Assembly (NCBI GenBank): GCA_027575765.1
Contig: JANBPT010001363.1
Location: forward strand, 1 to 10,002
Reading direction: 5' to 3'
DNA length: 10,002 nucleotides
Source: Tieghemiomyces parasiticus
Taxonomy: Eukaryota > Kickxellomycota > Dimargaritomycetes > Dimargaritales > Dimargaritaceae
A model generated the notes under the pieces. That model had not been told where the DNA came from, made no database searches, and saw only the letters and a list, made by a program, of their open reading frames with translations. A program made the translations under genes and the position numbers. Shown piece after piece: positions 8,256 to 10,002 of the stretch. Position 1 is the first letter of the stretch. Every line of letters begins with the position of its first letter.

Positions 8256-8666
8256 CGAAGGGGCGATGCCTGTCACCTTAAAATATTAGGAAGGTACAAA
8301 AGAAAGGGGTGCCGTTTGTTCAGGGCTCTAGTGTATCAATGCGGGCCTCTTGGCCCACTCCACCAATATGGTCATTAGGGACGGGGCGTGTACCTATTTT
8401 GTAAGCCGAAGGCTTAAAGGAGGGCTAACTCTAAACTACTAGCCTTAACCTCTCTCCACTCCGCCTTGCGCTCGAGGAGATGTCCACCGGGTAGTGTGAA
8501 CCCCCTCCCAAAACTCCAATGACTACTATAATTACCTCATTCACGCCTGCCCTATCGTTGTGACCCTGGCGGTTATGTGTTGCGTTGGCGTCATTAGTCA
8601 TAGACCCACCCAGCCATTACCGATATCCCTTACTGAACGGGTGAAACGACCATTAGCCCGACCCGA

Positions 8667-8779
8667 CTTTCCATTCATTGCCGGTCTACTTCTACTTCCC
8701 ACTCCAGCTCCCAGCCACCAGTCTCATTTCATCCCAGCCATCTCCCGGACCCTACGGCCACGAATTCCATTCCATTGCC
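8667..8779 (+). promoter_or_regulatory. Pyrimidine-rich leader of the UPF0047 gene
   Basis: About 110 bases directly before the start codon are rich in C and T on the coding strand (for example CTACTTCTACTTCCCACTCC). Such tracts are typical of transcription-start regions in many fungi. The frame stays open upstream to 8678 but contains no ATG, so translation most likely starts at 8780. Confidence 0.4.
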
Positions 8780-9211
8780 ATGACCACCGCCTGGTTCCAA
8801 AAGAAGATCTCACTCCCGGCGCAACGCCGCGGGTGCCACCTCGTCACCACCGACCTGGTCCGCCAGCTCCCCGAGCTTAAGAGCTACAAGGTTGGCCTGG
8901 CCAATTTTTTTCTCCAACACACTAGTGCCGCACTTACCTTGAATGAAAACTACGACTCGGACGTGCGCCTGGATATGGAAACCGCGCTGAACCGGCTGGC
9001 CCCGGAGAATGCCAAGTACCGCCACGACGCCGAGGGTCCCGATGATATGCCTGGGCACATTAAGAGCTCCCTCCTCGGCGCTTCTGTCATGGTGCCCATC
9101 CGGAACGGAAAGCTGGCCCTCGGGACCTGGCAGGGCATCTGGCTCTGCGAGCACCGTGACTCGGCCCACGGCCGCAACGTGCTTGTCACAATCCAGGGTG
9201 AAAAGTCATGA
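8780..9211 (+). CDS. UPF0047 / YjbQ-family protein (TIGR00149)
   Basis: This 143-residue protein belongs to the YjbQ/UPF0047 family, found in bacteria, archaea and fungi. Family members have been reported to have weak thiamin-phosphate synthase activity; the true substrate in fungi is unknown. Family motifs in order: QHTSAALTLNEN (46-57), SDVRLDME (60-67), H82 and EGPDDMPGHIKSSLLG (85-100), IRNGKLALGTWQGI (107-120) and CEHRD (123-127), ending VTIQGE. The conserved His residues (47, 82, 93, 125) form the putative metal or active site in family structures, and all are present. Length is normal for the family and no intron is needed. The start ATG (GCCATGACC) is the first in frame. Codon use is strongly G/C-ending. 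There is no targeting peptide, so it is probably cytosolic. It diverges from ATG29 and converges with SPC24. Confidence 0.94.
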   Translation: MTTAWFQKKISLPAQRRGCHLVTTDLVRQLPELKSYKVGLANFFLQHTSAALTLNENYDSDVRLDMETALNRLAPENAKYRHDAEGPDDMPGHIKSSLLGASVMVPIRNGKLALGTWQGIWLCEHRDSAHGRNVLVTIQGEKS

Positions 9212-9485
9212 TCCGGTTCTGTAGAGGGTAGCGAACACCGGGGATTATTTTTAATATATGTGGCCATAACTAAAACAAGTATACAGCTTGCGGGCGAAAA
9301 AACGATAACCAACTGTACGTAATCTACTTCAATGCTATTGTCAGGTGCGTGCTGTATAGAGTGTCGACTTCATCCTGGATGCATCAAGGGTACCTTTAAA
9401 GCATGGAGGAAAACAGTTTACTACTTAAGGGACGAACTAAGAAATACAGGATGAAGAGAGTAGTAGCCTATTGATACAAAAGCCC
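9212..9485. other. Convergent 3' intergenic region
   Basis: This is the space between the stop codons of the UPF0047 gene and SPC24, which face each other. An AT-rich TTTTTAATATATG at about 9246-9258 could be part of the plus-strand 3' processing signal. No gene or terminator-like structure was seen. Confidence 0.5.
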
Positions 9486-10002
9486 TCATGTACACATATC
9501 CCAGAGATAATTGGCGTAAAAGTAAGCAGAGTAGCTGTCATCCATAACCACAGTGTGGATGTCTTTTTGGGAGGCGGAGCCTGGGGGTGGTAGAAGGCAA
9601 GCGTGAGGATGAACAACAGGGTACAGTACTGTGTTAGTTCGACTGCTCTAGAAATTATGAGGATCATCGGCAAACCGGAAATGAGGAAAGCCTGGTTGTC
9701 AAATTGGCACCAGCCCGGGGCGGCGGCAACAACAACAAACAACAGCAACTGAACACTTACTAATTCGTGCCTTAGCAAAATTCCCCGCACCGTCCTCCAA
9801 AAATTCGATACCGAGCGATCGGTACAATTTGAGCTGAATGGCGGTATAGTCGAGCGGGAGTTCGTACTCGACGTTACGGTTTGCCAGGGCCTCCGCCTCG
9901 CGCTTGAGCTGTTCGACCGCCAGGACTAGCGAGTTGACACTGGACTCTAGCTCGTTGATGGCGTGGGCCGCCTCGAACTTTTCGCGGTCCAGGTTCTCCA
10001 AA
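9486..10002 (-). CDS. SPC24: Kinetochore protein Spc24, 3' part (two exons, 5' end outside the window)
   Basis: Spc24 pairs with Spc25 in the Ndc80 complex and links the outer kinetochore to the inner kinetochore; its C-terminal globular RWD domain binds the CENP-T/Mis12 side. Exons are 10002-9761 (continuing off the window) and 9580-9486 (TGA at 9488-9486). The intron (9760-9581, 180 nt) has a GTAAGT donor and a CCACCCCCAG acceptor, phase 1, with a possible CTAAC branch point at 9637-9633. The visible 111 residues begin with the end of a coiled coil (ELESSVNSLVLAVEQLKREA), followed by the RWD domain: AIQLKLYRSLGIEFLED and GNFAKARI, then after the intron KDIHTVVMDDSYSAYFYANY followed by LW. 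The LKLYRSLGIE and FYANYLW strings are typical of the family. The residue at the window edge is Leu (TTG), not a start. Confidence 0.92.

Larger units (their letters stand above)
7899..8779. promoter_or_regulatory. Divergent promoter region between ATG29 and the UPF0047 gene
   Basis: The two genes are transcribed away from each other, so this stretch must hold both promoters and 5' leaders. I see no convincing gene in it. Short frames (8084-8182, 8158-8289) are isolated and unlike known proteins. For the plus-strand gene, a TATAAT string lies at 8527 and a pyrimidine-rich leader follows. Confidence 0.55.

Noticed and set aside
8084..8289. Two small plus-strand frames (32 and 43 residues) in the divergent promoter region.
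   Set aside because: There is no family resemblance, and a third unrelated frame there is open as well, so chance is likely.
8678..8779. N-terminal extension of the UPF0047 protein.
   Set aside because: It would begin at TTG; the extension is not family-like, and the protein from ATG 8780 already has full length.

Overview
This window reads as nuclear DNA of an intron-rich fungus. The organism cannot be named from sequence alone. Two fungal-type genes carry spliceosomal introns with GTAAGT-like donors and pyrimidine-tract/CAG or TAG acceptors, mostly 145-215 nt long, and their exons favour G/C at codon third positions. An early-diverging lineage is possible but not shown.

The right half (about 4.7-10 kb) holds three recognisable genes. 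First is an eight-exon ATG29 homologue on the minus strand (7868 down to 4723), found by joining short in-phase exons. It has the N-terminal Atg29 domain, a long Ser/Pro/Ala-rich middle and a C-terminal FSDLSDSSVTQSA motif. Second, divergent from it across a 911-bp promoter region, is an intronless UPF0047/YjbQ-family gene on the plus strand (8780-9211). Third, tail-to-tail with that gene, is the 3' part of SPC24 on the minus strand (two exons, 9486-10002, continuing past the right edge). The three have unrelated jobs: autophagy initiation, a thiamin-phosphate-synthase-like enzyme family, and the kinetochore. This is ordinary eukaryotic gene order, not an operon.

The left half (1-4.7 kb) is much less certain. 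It is GC-rich at first and then broken by G-runs, C-runs and CT-rich stretches, which create many open frames by chance. The best-supported candidate is a plus-strand multi-exon gene (exons at about 1216-2666). Its exons join in phase and encode a Cys-containing sequence with four N-glycosylation sequons, as in a secreted or luminal glycoprotein of unrecognised family; its 5' end is not resolved. A plus-strand frame ending at 4157 would give a C-terminal membrane helix. A minus-strand frame is open off the left edge. An imperfect inverted repeat lies around the second exon of the candidate glycoprotein gene and covers its 5' splice site.

No rRNA, tRNA, CRISPR array or recognisable transposase was seen.
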